Assembly: GCF_964355755.1 (NCBI RefSeq)
Contig: NC_092677.1
Span: 26,012,101 to 26,076,100 of the forward strand
DNA from: Antedon mediterranea
Taxonomy: Eukaryota; Echinodermata; Crinoidea; Comatulida; Antedonidae
Reading direction: 5' to 3'
Length of the DNA: 64,000 nt
Shown here: positions 11,301 through 23,223 of the stretch, piece by piece
Layout: every line of letters begins with the position of its first letter
How positions within the stretch are numbered: the first letter of the stretch is position 1
Translations under genes and position numbers: made by a program
Notes under the pieces: generated by a model
Databases searched by the model: none
What the model saw: only the letters and a program-made list of their open reading frames with translations
Told to the model about the DNA's origin: nothing

Positions 11301-14300
11301 TATTATCAGGCCGAGGTTAGGTTGGTTTATTAGTTAATCCTTGTCTGAGCCATTTTAGGCTTAATAGTCTGTATCTTTTAATATAGGGTGCCATAATTCC
11401 ATTGCGCATGCTTGTGCCCATTTATACACCTGGGTGAAGTGAATATCAACGTAGATATTATAAGATCGAAACTCTCCTGTACGTTATGAGTTTTGTTTAT
11501 AATTATTTATCTGTGTTTACGGTATGTGGAATGGAGAACAGCATGATTTTCGTGGCTAATTTAAAGAAACCCCGATGTAGTTCACGTCACAGTGAGTTTA
11601 TATAAAATTGCTGTCAACAGAAATGAAGAAACCAGTGAGGTTAATTTGTTAAGTTCAAAATAAAATACCACTCCAATAGATAAAATACGAAGTAGCGGCG
11701 GTGTGTAGTGTCCAAAACCTGTGATGGGTAGGAAATATACCGTATCGAGATCCCGGTTGAAAAACTGTGAAATAGACGCACTTCAACCGTGTACAGAACA
11801 TTGTTTTTCACGCTGCTGCTCTAGCCCGCTACGTCCCATTAGGACTACTCAATCAGAAGCTAAATCAAGCAGCAGTTATAGTTCTAAGGACGACAGTTTT
11901 GCGAAAATGGAAACTCCACTATAATTTATAGATTTCCAGCTGCTACTGTAGACCCAAAAAACGTCTGAGAAAAGAGTCTATTAAGAAATCCCAAAGCATT
12001 TCTGGTATTTATGACTTTTGACTGTAATTTACTGTCAGATATTCATTGAATTATCATCGAAACAGTCCATTTGTGTTTGTAATAGGATACTTCACACTTG
12101 AAATATCTAGGGTGATGAAGTGACCCCCAGACTTGACCTTAGCAATAAAATTATATAAAACTAAAGTGACAGAAATTGAGTATTTACTTCTGTAACAAAA
12201 AAATAATATTTATTCACATATAAAAAGAGAAAAGAAACCCAAAAAACCATTGTCTGACAGACAATTTAAGTATTTGTTGCTTTAAATTACATTTTTCAGG
12301 TAAAATAACTATTATGTGACAATAAAATGACACATTCAAAAAAATTTGAAATAGAAAATATTTTTCAATAAGCGAGCAGCGTTTTTTGTAAGAAATATTT
12401 CTTGTTTAGATATGGGGTAGGTGAGTAACTTGTATGGGTTGTATATGCTTCATTGCTGTAGGTCTATAGCAAGTTGATATACTTACATTGGTATAATTTA
12501 TAGCATTTTGTTACTTTATAGCATTTTGTTACTTTATACCATTATGATTCATTGTTCGTTTTGTTTGTTACAGAATTCAAGGAAAGGAAAAAATCGAAAA
12601 TCAGGTGTACAATCGGACCTGACGGCAAAACAAGAAAAACAAATAGTCTCATGGCATAATAGTTACAGGCGAAGGGTTCCTGGACCGGCCTCAGATATGG
12701 AGGAAATGGTAAAGCACAATATTTAAAAATGGTCACGTGGCACGGTAAAATGTCACTATAATAATAATGTTCAATTTATGCAACTCAAAGTGCACATGAC
12801 GAGGTGGCGATCAAACGATCACGTGGCATAGCTCGCAGAAAGTTGGTTAGACCAAATACTTAACTTTAAAATCTGAAAGTGTTTTCCCCTGAAGTATGAA
12901 ATGTTTATTCTTTTAAGTTATATTTTCTATACTTTCCTTAGAAATGGGATGACGATTTAGCAGCCATGTCTAAAGCATATGCCGAGCAGTGTGTGTGGGA
13001 ACATGGGAACCCTGACTGGGACACCAATTACCATTACATAGGCCAGAACCTAGCCTGGAGCAGCAGTAGGGCTCGGCAGACGTCACCCTCATTCATGCTA
13101 TCGTTATGGAACAATGAACGAAAGTATTACAACATTTTGACCAATGCTTGTCAAGAGAACCAAATGTGTGGACATTACACTCAGGTACATGACATTTAAT
13201 TTTTTAAGTGATTTGAAGCTCTGTTCATACTATCAAACTTTATGCGACAAAAAAATATGATATGCTTATATCACTACCATATTTGGGAATATCACTACCA
13301 TAAATGGGCACATCACACTTTTTTTTGTCAAAGTATTTTGATAGTGTAGACAGTGCTTAAGGGTGTTTATTATTTGAGGACGGATTAGTATAAACCCCTT
13401 CACATTGCATTAGGCCTACTGAGAGACCTGCACAAAAAACACATACATTATTTATGACCAACTGTGTGCCATTTTTTCCATTTTCTCCATTTTCGAGTTT
13501 ATAAATAGATTTTCCTTTTGGATTTTGTTTGTGCGACAGAGCACAATTTATTTAATATATACGGTCAAGATAAATACAAAATAATAACTTGAGTTGAAAA
13601 TAGGGTCGAAACCAGAAGAAACCCTAACCCCTTTTCATATTTCGAATTTGTTTGACCGTTGTATCAACATTTAACCGTCCTTTCTAATTTATCAGATGGT
13701 ATGGGCAAGCACAAAGAACGTCGGATGTGCAATAAATTTTTGTCAAAGCCTTTTCGATCCTGCCTCTGGAGCAACTCATAAAAATGCCAATTATCTTGTT
13801 TGCAATTATGGAGAAGGGTAGGTTGAGATTATATAATTCATGTTTAAGGATGTCGTATAGTAGGAGAAAAGTATCGAAGAAATGGGTAATTGATGGCAGT
13901 AATTGATTGGATGCATGGTTCAATTAACACAGCCGACACGCGCGCCAGAGTACATGCCGAGGAGTACGCGTACGCAGACACAGTCTGTAGTGACAGAGAT
14001 AGCTGAAAATGTATTACACCTAGACTTGTATCTTAATGACTTGTGATAGTCAGTTAGGGTATATCTAATGACAGCTTATTTGTTGAATTGAAAATACAGT
14101 ATACATCGCTTATACGAGGACATCTAAATGCACCACCTACCAATTTTCTAGTTTACACTATGCAATTATAAAATTGTATTTTCCAAGGATGCTTTGGAAA
14201 GGTTAAGATAATTAATTTGCATTATTAGGAGATAAATTCCTTGATATTTACCTCTAAAAGCTCTGCCAATTCACACGTCTCACAAAGGGAGACTATTGTA

Positions 14301-17300
14301 ATACATGGTTGTAACATTTTAATAATGCCAACATTACTGCTTTTAAAACATTTAAATTTACGTCTTAATGGAAGATACCTTCTATGTACTCAACATGCGA
14401 CCTTTATTATAAAGTAAAACATCTCAATGAAGATGAGACTTTATTTAAGGAGAATTAAATACTGGACATACAGTTAGAGGCAAATATTTTCTAGTTATAC
14501 GTACTGGTATGAATTTATGATGAAAACAAATACATAACCTTTATTCTAATGCCGCAGTAGCCTATGTCAAGAAACGAAAGTACATTCACGTAAATTTCAG
14601 TAATGTTACCAATGTTTGTACTATCTAGAAACCACACACATTAATTGGGCGATTGTATAGTTCATATTAGGGACGAAAATATTGCAAAAACAAAGAAGAT
14701 GTTTTTTTTTTAAATGTAAAATGATGAATAACAAGATCACAAGTCTAGGCGCCATCGCCATACGTTTATCACGATTCAAAAATGATTACCATTAAAGTTA
14801 AATCTCTTTAGGAAATTGGTTGTCCTAAATGCAATATGCCATTAAATGTTATGGTTGACCTTCTTCCGAACTCCGAATCACAGACCTGTTATAACACACC
14901 GGCCAAGACAACTCGACATGTCTAAATTTGTAAATCAATAGGAAAAAATAACAGGAAAGTACAATGTTAAATATGTGCAAATAGATTTATGTTAGCCATT
15001 ATAATTTTTACTTTACAGAGGAAATGTTGTTGGACGAAAACCATACAGTATTGGCGAACCGTGCAGTAAATGTGAATCGGGTAAAGGTACCTGCCGCAAT
15101 GGACTTTGTAGTAAGTTTGCATTTCAAGAAAATCACATACACAAAATACGCAATACTCAAATTTCGTTCACCTCACGTATTATGTTGATCTCGTGCCGCA
15201 TCGAGTAGAAAAATAAAAACAGTACCTATAGTCGATGTATTTCGAACATGTCTGCTTCTGTCAACGTGGAAATCTAACCTTGGTTCTTTTTACAAATTTG
15301 TATTTCCCTGATTCGTTCGTTCATTCATTCGATTTTAAATGTTTTAAATCAATATTTTTAAATCCTTGTGTCGACCAGACGCCCCTCTGGGGGAACGTGA
15401 CCCTTGACTATGATTTATCCTTCACTGGAAGCCTACACTTTCCGCTAAAACATTGACAAAAACATGTTGAAGTCGGGAAATTTCTACGAAATTCTATTTC
15501 TGGAACGTCTGTGACGTGTACGTGACGTAGATAAAAAAGTTATTTGTGGTTGTTTACTTGGTGATAATTACACTTTTAATTGGTCCTAATAAGACCTGCA
15601 GGCTATAATCAAATGTAATACTTAAGTGCAATATTAAGTGCCAGAACCATCGACTTAAAGGGTCACTCCGGGTTTTACATTTATATTGTTCTATAGCAAC
15701 AATATTGATATAAACCCACTTATTTTCCGACAGCAAAATGAACGTCGTAAATTAAGTCCCTTTCTTTAAAATGGCGCTACGGAATTTTTCTGGTGTCAAA
15801 AGATAGGAAATTCAATCATTCATCAAAATTGAGGCATTCTAAGGTTATTTAAAATGTTGTTGTGGAAAAAGTTGATATGATAAACAAAAAGACATTTGAA
15901 ATCAGGAGCTTACTTTTATAAGTGAAGTGTACAAAATTATCTGGACTCACTTTAATATGAACCATGAATTAATTATAAAGAAGTTTATTTTAGATGTTCA
16001 GTTCAGTTTATAAGAAATGCCAAATGTGTAACGAAATGATTTATGAATGTAAGTGTTAAACGGCCACCACTTAACTATGCTACTTTGAATTCTTTTTAGG
16101 TGACTGTAAAATGAAGGAAAAGGATTGCGGTAAGTGGAAAAGTGCATTGCATCACTGCGCATGCGTCTTTAGATTAATTAAATGAACTTGTTACGTTACC
16201 ATGTTGATGAACGTAGGCCAAATAAGCTTATTAATTAATAGTGAGTTTTGCATTCAAAGCTAGTGTTTTTATTACATAAACATCCGATTCGAGAGTAGGC
16301 CTACGCAGTAGTTACTAGTAGTATAACAGAAATAAACCAGTACACTGACTTGTAATAAACTTTAGCCAATAATATAACAAGGCAATTCATCTTGCAACCT
16401 TTTAGAAAGTTGATGAAGTCATCAATCATAGTTAGGTGCGGTTTTAATCTGTGACATATTGATACAATACCATTATAATAAACACTATATCTTATTGAAT
16501 TACCTCTACGTATAATGTCCGGTTTCTCAAGAGAGATTCTTAATTGATACTTTATCTTTACGACGCGTGGTCAAAATGGCAACAAAAATTACAATGAAAT
16601 GTGCACAAAAGTATTGTGCCTCCTTGCACAGTGCCTACACTGTTGCACCTTGTCCATTTTGCTTATGTTTTACGAAAAGGCCCCCTTTTATACGAACCGT
16701 CACAAATACGCATGTTGGTAATTGAACTGTACATCCGGGGCCTTTGGCAATATTTCTGGGCAGAGAACCGCAAGGTTCGTTAATTAGATGACTATTGATA
16801 GATTTTACTTATTTTATCTAATGAAAACATGAGCTATTGAAAAGTGCAAAGTCTTGACCGCCCTGAAGCCTTACAAACCAACCGGCATGGAAATATCTTT
16901 CGACAAAAAGTTAACTGAAACACAATTTTAAACGCTTAACGTCATGTTGAATTATTTTTAGCCCAATTTTGTGGAATCTTTCACACATTTTTACTGCAAA
17001 TCATGGCTACTAATTGGAATTAATAATAACACCATCGTAGAGGAATTAATTCATCTGTGGGACTAAATATAATCCAATTACTCAATTTAAAATTAGTAAA
17101 ATCTGTAGTTCCAATGTCATTCGAATTATTGGCTGAAAGTAGGCCTACTATAGGCCTAATACGGAGAAGTTCCATTATGGTTGTTACTTATAGGAGTTAT
17201 CAAATGCAACAAAACATTAGATTTATTATATTTTTTTTGTCTTTTTATAGTCTGTGCTCTTACTTGTGAAAATGGCGGAGTTCTCAATAAAGATTGTACT

Positions 17301-20300
17301 TGCGACTGCGCACCTGGATTTACGGGCTCGTCTTGTCAAAGTAAGTAACCATGGTGATATTTCTCAGTAGTATAATTAGTAAAATTCATTTTCAAGATTC
17401 TGAAATTAATAGCAAATTGTTGGTTAATGTGTCCTTCTGAATTGGCCAATGTCAGTAGCAATTATACTTAGAAAGACAGAAAACCAATTAAACATTGTCA
17501 CTGGGCAGTAATGAAGAAACTCATCTGAAGATTAGAAAGTATAACTCCTGGTAGAATGTCGGAATTAAAACTAAAGCTCTGTCTACACGATCAAACTAGT
17601 TTGACAAAAAGTGTGCCCAAATATGGTGGTGATGTGCCCAAATATGGTGGTGATGTGCCCAAATAAGGTGGTGATGTGCCCAAATATGGTGGTGATGTGC
17701 CCAAATATGATAGTGATATGACATCATCCATATATGGGCACATCACATTTTGTTTGTCACATAAAGTTTGATAGTGTATACAGAGCTTAAGAAACGTCGA
17801 TGAAGATTAGAGAAAGATCAATGATATGTATGGTAGAATTGAAAGTAAAACACTTAAATATAAGTTGTATACTAAATGTATTATGGTTGTTTTATTTCAG
17901 ATGCATGTAACAATACTCATCCATGGTGCGGCAATGGCTGGCCTAAGGAATGGTGCTTCAAATACGATGATGCAAACCCCGTAGAAACGCTTTGTCCCGC
18001 ACTCTGTGGATTATGTGGTAGGCCTAAATTAATAGAATTAGGCCTAAAGACAATTTACACAGACGACGAGCGGTAAACGGTAATAACAATAGAGAATCTA
18101 TGTTATTCCTTTATGACCATTGCGGAGCGGACGGGCTGTTTCCGCTCTGGACCGGACAGATACAGATTTGGACAAGCTACGCGGTTTTCCGCTTACCGTT
18201 ACCGCTCTTCTGTGTATATTGACCTTTAGGTGTTTTGATAAAATAGTATAGTACACAATTGCACTTATATAATCATTTATTACTGCTACCGTCTGTTCAT
18301 TAGTTATCTTGATCACGTGCTCGGTTTCCATATAAGGAATGAATTTGATCATCTGAATGTTCTGTCTGGGGAGGAAATTCGATTTCCTTAGGGTGGCAAT
18401 TTACTATGATTAGCAGTAGGTATGGATGGCATAGATACTCGATTAGTCACCCAAATCTGACAAACTTCATCACAAGTTTGGCCTACAGAGATATCAAAAC
18501 AGAGAAGACTTAGTTAGTGAACATAATTAGTCTTGTGACCCCAATGTTTCTAGCCACCTTGCTTTATAAAGTGGATGTACTTATCGGGTAATGACTGCTG
18601 CACACGTTTTAAATACTTTAAGTTACTACCTTTTATAATGTTTTTGAATCCCATGTTTTGGAAGAAGTTGGGTCACATAAAGGTGAACGTTTCACAGAAA
18701 TTTCATCTTTTATTTATCAAATCCAAACTGCAATACCGAAAACATAATCTAGGTCTTATAATAACATTGTCTTAGTGAATTCATCAAAACGGTATTACTT
18801 AATTGTATTTCACCTATTTAATAACTTTTTAAGAAATTCGTAGAAGAAGGTTTCACTCTCTCGATTTAATTCCTTTAAATTAAAACACCAGTACTGACCT
18901 GAATTTGGGAAACTGCTAAATATTCCCGAGCGGGGGTCATGATAAGGTCCCGTGTGGGGGCCATACTGAGGTCCCGGGCGTGGGTTATGCTGAGATCCCG
19001 GGCGGGGGTCATGTTGAGGTCCCGAGTGGGGATCATGCTGAGGTCACATGCTCTTGTCACTTGCAAACATACCTATATCAATAAAGAATTCGCATCCTCA
19101 TTGAGTTTTACCTATGTTTTTTTTTGCAGAATGCGGAGGACCGCCTTGTGAAAATGGAGGCTTTAAGAACCCAGACACGTGCAAATGTGAATGCGAAGAT
19201 TCCTGGTCTGGTCCAACCTGTTCAGGTGTGTAGGCCAGTTTATTATATCATAATAAGAGTAGGCCTAGTAATCAGAAAATATACGGTATATTGTATATGA
19301 ATTTATAGAGGTAAACTTGTGCGGCCAGAATCGATCCATCAGAAAGGAGACGCTCGATCTTGCACATATACGCTGTACCCTAAATTCACCTCAACCCTTA
19401 TCATTATATTTACATTTAAAACTATATTGAACAAATCTGTAAAGCATTTTGATGACAGTGCAATAGGCCTGTTATAAACAATAAATAATAACCCTAGTTA
19501 GAGAGTGAAAGTTTTAGTCAAAGGAAAAGTAGGGCATACCTGTTATCCCGAAACAAAATAATATAATAATGGATTTGCGACACAAAGATAAAGACTCGAA
19601 ATCAGGACTTTCTTTTGTACACTTTCCCCTGCTTATCGTCAGATAAGGACAAGGAGCACTTGTTGCAATGGATAGCAAAACACTGTTTAAGCGCCATTTA
19701 ACACGTACGCCACAATAAAGAATCAAACAAATTTAGATGATATAAATTGCGAATAACTAGCTTGAAACCTATGACAGTTCTAGTTCTGTCAACAAATGTA
19801 TAACTTGTTGACAGAACGATTAAGCAAACATTTATACCATAAAGGCCCCCATCGTTGATGATTGCTGAACGAGGTCCTAGATTACGAATATAACTTGAAA
19901 CCTATGACAGTTCTAGTTCTGTCAACAAATGTATAACTTGTTGACAGAATGATTAAGCAAACATTTATACCATAAAGGCCCCCATCGTTGATGATTGCTA
20001 AACGAGGTCCTAGATTACGAATATAACTTTAAACCTATGACAGTTTTTTTAAATTCTAAGATCTGTCAACGAATGTATATCTTTTTGACAGAATGATTCA
20101 CCATGGCATATATTTATAATTTTAAACATTTTGACAGAATGATTCAGCAAACATTTATAACTTTTAACTATCTTGACAGAATGATTCAGCAAACATTTAT
20201 ATTTTTTTCTTTGACAGAATGCAATGTGAAATGTGAACACGGTCAATTGAACACAGATCAATGCATGTGTGAATGTGACGACGCCTGGACGGGAGAAACC

Positions 20301-21789
20301 TGCTCGAGTAAGTCGTACCTAATTTACGTATGGATAAATGAACAAAGGACCATGTCAAATGTGTTCTACCGCGCATGTTACTTCAGTAACTACTGCATTA
20401 ATGTATGGTAAAGAGTATAATTATTTTGTTGACTTGGTCCCTAAACTTACAATTGCTTCCTTATCGAGTATTTATTCAGTGAAATCAGGAAAGAGTATTT
20501 CTTCCCTGGTAAAACAGTCTTCAAACTTTGCTATTTTGATATTTTCAATAATGAGTTAATTAATTTCTAGATATATGTGAAAATACACATGAATGGTGTT
20601 GGAATGGTTGGTATCCAAACTGGTGCGATGAGGACCATCCGTACGTACCAGAAAAGTGTCCGGCCATGTGTGGTCTATGCAGTAAGTTTTAACTTTTATA
20701 ATAATTGCATTTTTGTACAGTATCTTACACGTCAATTCTTCTTCTTCTCTTCTGTTTTTACGCAAGTAACGTTTCTGCAAATAAAGTTATTATTTGTTTT
20801 TGTTTTGTTCAGGTGTACCAGACAAGACATATGACACTCCAGGTAAGCATCTAAATCGAGTGTAATTTACAATTTTTGGACTATTATGTCAATAAAACTG
20901 TTAACACCTTTAGATCGGTGGCATAATTATAGCACAAAAGTACGTCCTTCACAATAACAATATAAAATATAACATGATATAAAATCCACACAAAAAAACC
21001 CAATTAGGCCTACATACAAAGTATAATGGCAAAGAAAAGAAATATATACTGTATAAAGCAGAGGGACACGTTTTTTAAAACAATGATGATGAAGCAATGT
21101 CTGTTTTGTTACCATATTTGTTTCAACTAAAATTGCCTTTTCATCTATTTCTCCCTGAAATATGCATTATAACAAATTTGATATGCCTACGAAACCATTG
21201 CTTACAGTATACACAATCACGATTCATTCTAAATTGAAAGTAAACGTTTTAAGTATATAGTAAATTGCATTTTGCTAATTCATTACATTCATTAATTGAT
21301 ATCTCACGTAAAATATTGATTAGCATTGTGAGAGACTTCAATATGCATACTGAGCACTTATGCGAATTTCCATTTTGGTACCCTACTCATAATACTATTT
21401 GTTTAATCTCTTCAAGAAAAACAACGTTTATTTAAACATCATGATTTTTAACCGAAATAATTTGTCCTCATTTACTTGTTTTGAAGAAGAGAAATCGTCT
21501 CAACTTGAATATCTTGATGCACCATGTCTCCAACCAAATACTAAAAAAAAAATGTTGTCTATAATGTCGGCTTCTCCAATTGCATTGCTACTTTTAAGTT
21601 GTGTATTATTATTTTCATTTTTATCTTCATCCGATTCTTGATAAAATAATCATTAAATTTCTTTTCTTTTCAGAATCACCCTGTGAAGATCAATTCTATC
21701 ATTGTAAATGGTCCAAATCCACCTGTGATACCAACAGAGATTTTGCCGTCAACTACTGTCCAATATCGTGTGGTTTCTGCTCTCCATAG
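8123..21789 (+). CDS. Secreted CAP-domain protein with EGF-like and ShKT modules (13 exons)
   Basis: Joining 13 exons at GT/AG sites gives one open frame of 497 codons ending in TAG. Order: hydrophobic signal peptide (residues ~1-26), basic linker, CAP domain (~75-270), short Cys-rich linker, EGF-like, ShKT, EGF-like, EGF-like, ShKT, 10-residue linker, C-terminal ShKT. CAP signatures are visible: HNSYR, WEHG, GQNLAWS, WNNE, GHYTQ followed across an intron by MVWAS, and NYLVCNYGEGGN. The two cavity histidines and one acidic residue are present; the position often Glu in GEN is Gln. The product should be extracellular and disulfide-rich. CAP proteins have varied roles (sterol/lipid binding, immunity, reproduction, venom), so no specific function is claimed. 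The start is the ATG directly before the signal peptide; an upstream in-frame codon would add a charged N-terminus. A TATA box lies ~105 bp upstream. The exact orthologue is not recognised. Confidence 0.87.
9289..9471 (-). mobile_element. MITE family C copy (CAP intron 1)
   Basis: Ends AGCTCTGTCTACACTATCAA and the complement TTGATACTTGTAGACAGAGCT. It contains four 21-bp tandem units of ATGCTCAAATATGGTAGTG type. Confidence 0.8.
9553..9674. repeat. Short inverted repeat, MITE-like
   Basis: GGCAAATTCCATGATACAG is matched by CTGTATCATGAATTTGCC about 100 bp later. Internal halves also pair (ATGATACAG, CACATGC). Confidence 0.45.
10735..11067 (+). repeat. ~110-bp direct duplication in CAP intron 1
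   Basis: Segments 10735-10846 and 10948-11067 share CCAGCTTAAAAG, TATTATTTTGTAGGCC and TCCGACGGTATAATA in the same order. Together they create a chance 141-codon ORF. Confidence 0.6.
12143..12335 (-). mobile_element. MITE family E fragment
   Basis: Carries the reverse complement of the family E interior, including the TTGTCTGACAGACAA palindrome and TTTAAATTACATTTTTCAGG. Both ends are lost. Lies in CAP intron 1. Confidence 0.6.
12574..12708 (+). CDS. CAP gene exon 2: start of CAP domain
   Basis: Starts after a TTGTTACAG acceptor in phase 0. It encodes 45 residues with the CAP helix motif IVSWHNSYRRRVPGPASDM and ends at a GTAAAG donor. Confidence 0.87.
12942..13184 (+). CDS. CAP gene exon 3: CAP core
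   Basis: 81 codons, phase 0 on both sides. It carries KWDDDLAAMSKAYAEQC, WEHGNPDW, GQNLAWS, WNNERKYY and the first half of the CAP1 signature, CGHYTQ. The GTACAT donor sits directly after the Gln codon. Confidence 0.9.
13216..13357 (+). mobile_element. MITE family C copy (CAP intron 3)
   Basis: Left end CTATCAAACTTTATGCGACA and right end TTTTGATAGTGTAGACAG with the ATGGGCACATCACA interior. Confidence 0.78.
13696..13817 (+). CDS. CAP gene exon 4: CAP1/CAP2 signatures
   Basis: Completes the split signature as MVWASTKNVGCA and continues to NYLVCNYGEG. It ends in phase 2 at GTAGGT. The methionine replaces the usual Val of GHYTQVVW. Confidence 0.9.
15019..15110 (+). CDS. CAP gene exon 5: end of CAP domain and Cys-rich linker
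   Basis: Restores a Gly codon across the junction and encodes GNVVGRKPYSIGEPCSKC and further cysteines typical of the CAP hinge. It ends phase 1 at GTAAGT. Confidence 0.87.
16100..16129 (+). CDS. CAP gene exon 6: 30-bp micro-exon
   Basis: A 30-bp exon between TTTTTAG and GTAAGT, encoding SDCKMKEKDC plus one base. Its phases match both neighbours (1 in, 1 out) and it adds two cysteines to the linker. Its small size lowers certainty. Confidence 0.75.
17251..17340 (+). CDS. CAP gene exon 7: EGF-like module 1
   Basis: A symmetric phase 1-1 exon encoding a six-cysteine EGF-like module: CALTCENGGVLNKDCTCDC then APGFTGSSC. Acceptor TTTTTATAG, donor GTAAGT. Confidence 0.88.
17575..17787 (-). mobile_element. 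MITE family C copy with expanded core (CAP intron 7)
   Basis: TAA target duplications flank AGCTCTGTCTACACGATC and its complement. Five tandem GATGTGCCCAAATATGGTG units lengthen the element. Confidence 0.82.
17901..18017 (+). CDS. CAP gene exon 8: ShKT module 1
   Basis: A symmetric phase 1-1 exon. It shows the six-cysteine ShKT pattern with central WPKEWC and terminal CPALCGLC. Acceptor TTTATTTCAG, donor GTAGGC. Confidence 0.87.
18067..18208. repeat. Inverted-repeat element (CAP intron 8)
   Basis: CGAGCGGTAAACGGTAA near the left end pairs with TTACCGTTACCGCTC near the right end. A GGAGCGGACGGGC segment lies between. MITE-like, family unknown. Confidence 0.5.
18924..19043. repeat. 24-bp minisatellite, five units
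   Basis: Five units of TCCCGGGCGGGGGTCATG-type sequence, much more GC-rich than the surrounding intron. A period divisible by three leaves both strands open, so the ORFs here are artefacts. Confidence 0.8.
19130..19225 (+). CDS. CAP gene exon 9: EGF-like module 2
   Basis: A symmetric phase 1-1 exon with CGGPPCENGGFKNPDTCKC and the closing CEDSWSGPTC. Acceptor TTTTTTGCAG, donor GTGTGT. Confidence 0.87.
19761..20217. repeat. 133-bp tandem repeat copying a splice-acceptor segment
   Basis: Units begin at 19761, 19894 and 20027 (period 133). The array then decays into ~45-bp copies of TTGACAGAATGATTCAGCAA ending at the true exon 10 acceptor. Confidence 0.82.
20218..20307 (+). CDS. CAP gene exon 10: EGF-like module 3
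   Basis: A symmetric phase 1-1 exon encoding CNVKCEHGQLNTDQCMCEC and DDAWTGETC. The acceptor TTTGACAG lies at the end of a tandem repeat that has copied acceptor-like sequence upstream several times. Confidence 0.87.
20571..20681 (+). CDS. CAP gene exon 11: ShKT module 2
   Basis: A symmetric phase 1-1 exon with ShKT cysteine spacing: ICENTHEWC, NWCDEDHP and CPAMCGLC. Acceptor TAATTTCTAG, donor GTAAGT. Confidence 0.87.
20813..20842 (+). CDS. CAP gene exon 12: 30-bp linker micro-exon
   Basis: Encodes SVPDKTYDTP between two ShKT exons. It is phase 1-1 with TTGTTCAG and GTAAGC sites, so skipping it would keep the frame. Confidence 0.73.
21674..21789 (+). CDS. CAP gene exon 13: C-terminal ShKT module and stop
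   Basis: After TTCTTTTCAG it encodes a third ShKT module (CEDQFYHC, CDTNRDFAVNYC, CPISCGFC), then Ser-Pro and TAG at 21787-21789. Confidence 0.87.
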
Positions 21790-22976
21790 GCGGCCTAGAA
21801 GTTGATGACGATCGCCGTTGAACAATTCCGTAATCACAACTCGTCGCCGAGCACCAAAGCCGTCGTCGTCGAGCACCAAAGCCGTCGTCGTCGTATCGAT
21901 TCCTTCTGTTGTTCGATATACGAAGCTTATTTATATGTGTGTGTGTTAAATGTGAATTTTGTAATAGATTGTAGCCATCAAACATTAATATTTAAACAGT
22001 TTTAGTTTTAAAATAAGCAAAAATCGCTAAATATTACCATAACCTTGATATTTTACTGTGTATTGTAATTTCTTCTTGTAAGAGAAAGTGTAACACTTAG
22101 TGTTCTAGACATCGTCAGACGTGACACAACGATTTTGTTAACGTGCGTTCATATCTTGAAATAAATAGTACGACTTTTGTGTTCGCTCGTGTTTCATCAA
22201 ATTTGCGTCAATGGCGAAAAGTAAACGCAATCAGTAACATTAGTTTAAACAGCAAAATATTTGATTCACCACCCCTCCTGGATTTAAAGTCCGGGTCCTG
22301 TCTCCTCTTAACTGCCGGGCTACAAGAACAACTTTAGCGCTGAGTTTATGTGCGTTCTTGTATTGCGTTTCTTTAACATTTCATTGGTCAGTATTCAACT
22401 AACCAGTATGTAAATTATTCGGTGGAGCCGAAGGTGTATATAATTATTTAATTAAATTGTGCAGGTTGTAGAGCCACTCCTATATCAAATTCAAACATAT
22501 ACCTCAATTATACAGCATAAAATTAAATACGACAAATGTTATTGTTATTGCAGTAAATAGGCCTATATGCATTTTCTCCTTGATAAGTGATGCCAAAAGA
22601 TAGACTACGCGAATGGTGGTATACTGATGATAACTATAAATGGTGTTTAATTATTAATTGTGCACTTTTGCGCGCGTTTCTAGGATGTGGTTATACAATT
22701 AAATGCGCATTATACTATAGATAAAAAGTTTGAAAAAAATAGTGATGTAAGTTTGTATATAATAGATATGGTTAAATATTAAATACATATTATCTATTTA
22801 TTTTTATGATTTTAAGTAATGTTTTCAAAATTAACATCGTCAATAAACATTGGAAATTGAAAATAATGTTGTTGCATAGTTTGTTTAAATAGAAAATATT
22901 GTGTAAATATTGTGTAGTTTTGACAAGCTTTTATTATGAATGAATGATGATTTAATCAGGGAGTTGTACAATAAAA
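21790..22976 (+). other. Probable 3' UTR of the CAP gene
   Basis: AT-rich non-coding sequence after the stop. AATAAA signals occur at 22160, 22842 and 22970. A short GTCGTC-rich repeat lies near 21835-21900. Which signal is used cannot be decided from sequence. Confidence 0.45.
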
Positions 22977-22999
22977 TTTTTAAATAAGTTTATAACTTC

Positions 23000-23223
23000 C
23001 TGATTTGGACCAATTCAACACTTTTGGACGGCGATGTGAGTTTTTGAACGGTTTGGAAATTTCACGTCAATTACAAACGCCTTTTATGGACGATAAACGA
23101 TGTGTTACTTTTAAGCGCAAAACTTTGACTGACGTCGATTCAATTTTAGGCAGACTGCAGAAGAAGCACACACACGGTGTTTACTAGGCCTAGCCTAGGC
23201 CTAAATTAACTTATGCGGGATAA
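23000..23223 (+). other. Possible 5' UTR exon of ANKRD27 with an upstream ORF
   Basis: Coding exon 1 of ANKRD27 is preceded by an acceptor-like TTTGTTTCACACAG, so a non-coding first exon probably lies upstream. This stretch has less AT than its surroundings, a 60-codon ORF (23005-23187) and a plausible AAG|GTTAGC donor at 23223. The exon is inferred only. Confidence 0.35.

Noticed and set aside
18875-19151. ORFs on both strands with 8-residue periodicity
   Set aside because: Explained by the 24-bp minisatellite in CAP intron 8.
20103-20217. Upstream extension of CAP exon 10
   Set aside because: The open frame before 20218 is tandem-repeat sequence. The exon begins at the acceptor that preserves phase with exon 9 and the EGF cysteines.
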